Made by a program: the position numbers and the translations under genes
Source of the DNA: Clostridiales bacterium
GTDB taxonomy: Bacteria > Bacillota > Clostridia > Lachnospirales > Lachnospiraceae
DNA: 6,951 nucleotides
NCBI GenBank assembly: GCA_021203115.1
Contig: JAJQBV010000067.1
Location: 1 to 6,951 of the forward strand
Direction of reading: 5' to 3'
The notes under the pieces: model-generated
Told to the model about the DNA's origin: nothing
Seen by the model: only the letters and a program-made list of their open reading frames with translations
The model's database searches: none
In this document: piece by piece, positions 6,188 through 6,951 of the stretch
How positions within the stretch are numbered: the stretch's first letter is position 1
Layout of the letters: every line of letters begins with the position of its first letter

Positions 6188-6951
6188 ATGGAATTCGGAT
6201 TAAGTAAGAAATATGAAATGGCCAGAGACCTTTTCAGAGAATTCGCACAGAATGAAGTAAAGCCTCTCGCACAGGAAGTGGATGAGACAGAAGTTTTCCC
6301 GAGACAGACCGTGGAGAAGATGGCGAAGTACGGTTTTCTGGGAATTCCAGTTCCGAAGGAGTACGGCGGACAGGGCTGCGACATCCTCACTTACGCGATG
6401 TGCGTGGAGGAGATGGCGAAGGTCTGCGGCACCACGGCGGTTATCCTTTCCGCTCATACCTCTCTCTGCATCGACCCGATCATGACCTACGGGACGCAGG
6501 AGCAGAAGGAGAAATATATTCCGGATCTGGCGAGCGGCAGAAAGCTCGGCGCATTCGGACTGACGGAGCCCGGCGCAGGTACAGACGCGCAGGGACAGCA
6601 GACCAAGGCGGTTCTGGACGGAGACGAGTGGGTATTGAACGGCTCCAAGTGCTTCATCACAAACGGAAAAGAGGCGGATATCTATGTGATCATCGCCGTC
6701 ACCGGCAAGATTGAGAAGCGCGGCAGAGTGCAGAAAGAGATCTCCGCATTCATCGTTGAGAAGGGCACACCCGGTTTCTCCTTTGGCGTGAAGGAGAAGA
6801 AGATGGGTATCCGCGGTTCTTCCACCTACGAGCTGATCTTTACGGATTGCCGCATCCCGAAGGAAAACATCCTCGGACAGCAGGGCAAGGGCTTCGGTAT
6901 CGCGATGCACTCTCTGGACGGCGGCCGTATCGGGATTGCGGCACAGGCGCT
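6188..6951 (+). CDS. bcd: Butyryl-CoA dehydrogenase (acyl-CoA dehydrogenase), N-terminal part (partial)
   Basis: Bcd is the FAD enzyme that reduces crotonyl-CoA to butyryl-CoA. In Clostridia it works with the electron-transfer flavoprotein EtfAB, coupling the reaction to ferredoxin reduction. The frame is open from ATG at 6188 to the window edge, giving 254 of about 380 residues. Residues 1-115 are the N-terminal helical domain. The beta domain then carries the acyl-CoA dehydrogenase signature AFGLTEPGAGTD (122-133), LNGSKCFITNG (150-160) and KKMGIRGSSTYELIF (204-218). The visible part ends in LDGGRIGIAAQA, the start of the C-terminal helical domain. The catalytic glutamate lies beyond the window. 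GGAGGA (6175-6180) is 7 bases before the ATG. Being 31 bases after hbd supports the short-chain butyryl-CoA role over a fatty-acid degradation enzyme; etfB and etfA would be expected next. Substrate length cannot be settled from this fragment. Confidence 0.94.
   Translation, partial: MEFGLSKKYEMARDLFREFAQNEVKPLAQEVDETEVFPRQTVEKMAKYGFLGIPVPKEYGGQGCDILTYAMCVEEMAKVCGTTAVILSAHTSLCIDPIMTYGTQEQKEKYIPDLASGRKLGAFGLTEPGAGTDAQGQQTKAVLDGDEWVLNGSKCFITNGKEADIYVIIAVTGKIEKRGRVQKEISAFIVEKGTPGFSFGVKEKKMGIRGSSTYELIFTDCRIPKENILGQQGKGFGIAMHSLDGGRIGIAAQA

Overview
The window reads as chromosomal DNA from an anaerobic, butyrate-producing member of the Clostridia, most likely Lachnospiraceae-like. The reasons are a thl-hbd-bcd cluster for the central butyryl-CoA pathway, an F390-type A flavoprotein (FprA) for oxygen or NO detoxification, AGGAGG-type ribosome binding sites, sigma-A-like promoters and a fairly GC-rich coding sequence. 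All genes are on the + strand. No mobile element, CRISPR array, tRNA or rRNA was seen, and there is no sign of recent transfer. The species cannot be fixed from the sequence alone.

Layout. (1) Bases 1-725 are the 3' end of carB, the large subunit of carbamoyl-phosphate synthase, which is cut by the window edge. (2) Only 14 bases later comes fprA (740-1936), a diiron flavoprotein that is probably on the same transcript. It is followed by a hairpin terminator (1954-1983). (3) An AT-rich intergenic region (1984-2149) holds a candidate Pho box, written as TTNACA-like hexamers in 11-bp register, directly upstream of an extended -10 promoter. This drives a Na+/phosphate cotransporter with a PhoU-like tail (2150-3790). 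(4) A good sigma-A promoter (3858-3886) and a 5' leader hairpin precede thl, acetyl-CoA acetyltransferase (3958-5145), which ends at a strong intrinsic terminator (5202-5231). (5) A second promoter overlaps a near-consensus Rex operator (5242-5259). It drives hbd (5317-6156) and the start of bcd (6188 to the window end).

How the genes work together. Thl condenses two acetyl-CoA, Hbd reduces acetoacetyl-CoA with NADH, and Bcd (with EtfAB, expected downstream) reduces crotonyl-CoA to butyryl-CoA. Crotonase (crt), the enzyme between Hbd and Bcd, is not between these genes. The Rex site would tie hbd-bcd expression to the NADH/NAD+ ratio, while thl has its own promoter and terminator. The Na/Pi transporter looks like a separate unit with its own phosphate-responsive control. 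I found no clearly undescribed system. The most useful observations are the two regulatory predictions (Rex and Pho), the carB-fprA linkage, and some altered conserved motifs in the phosphate transporter.
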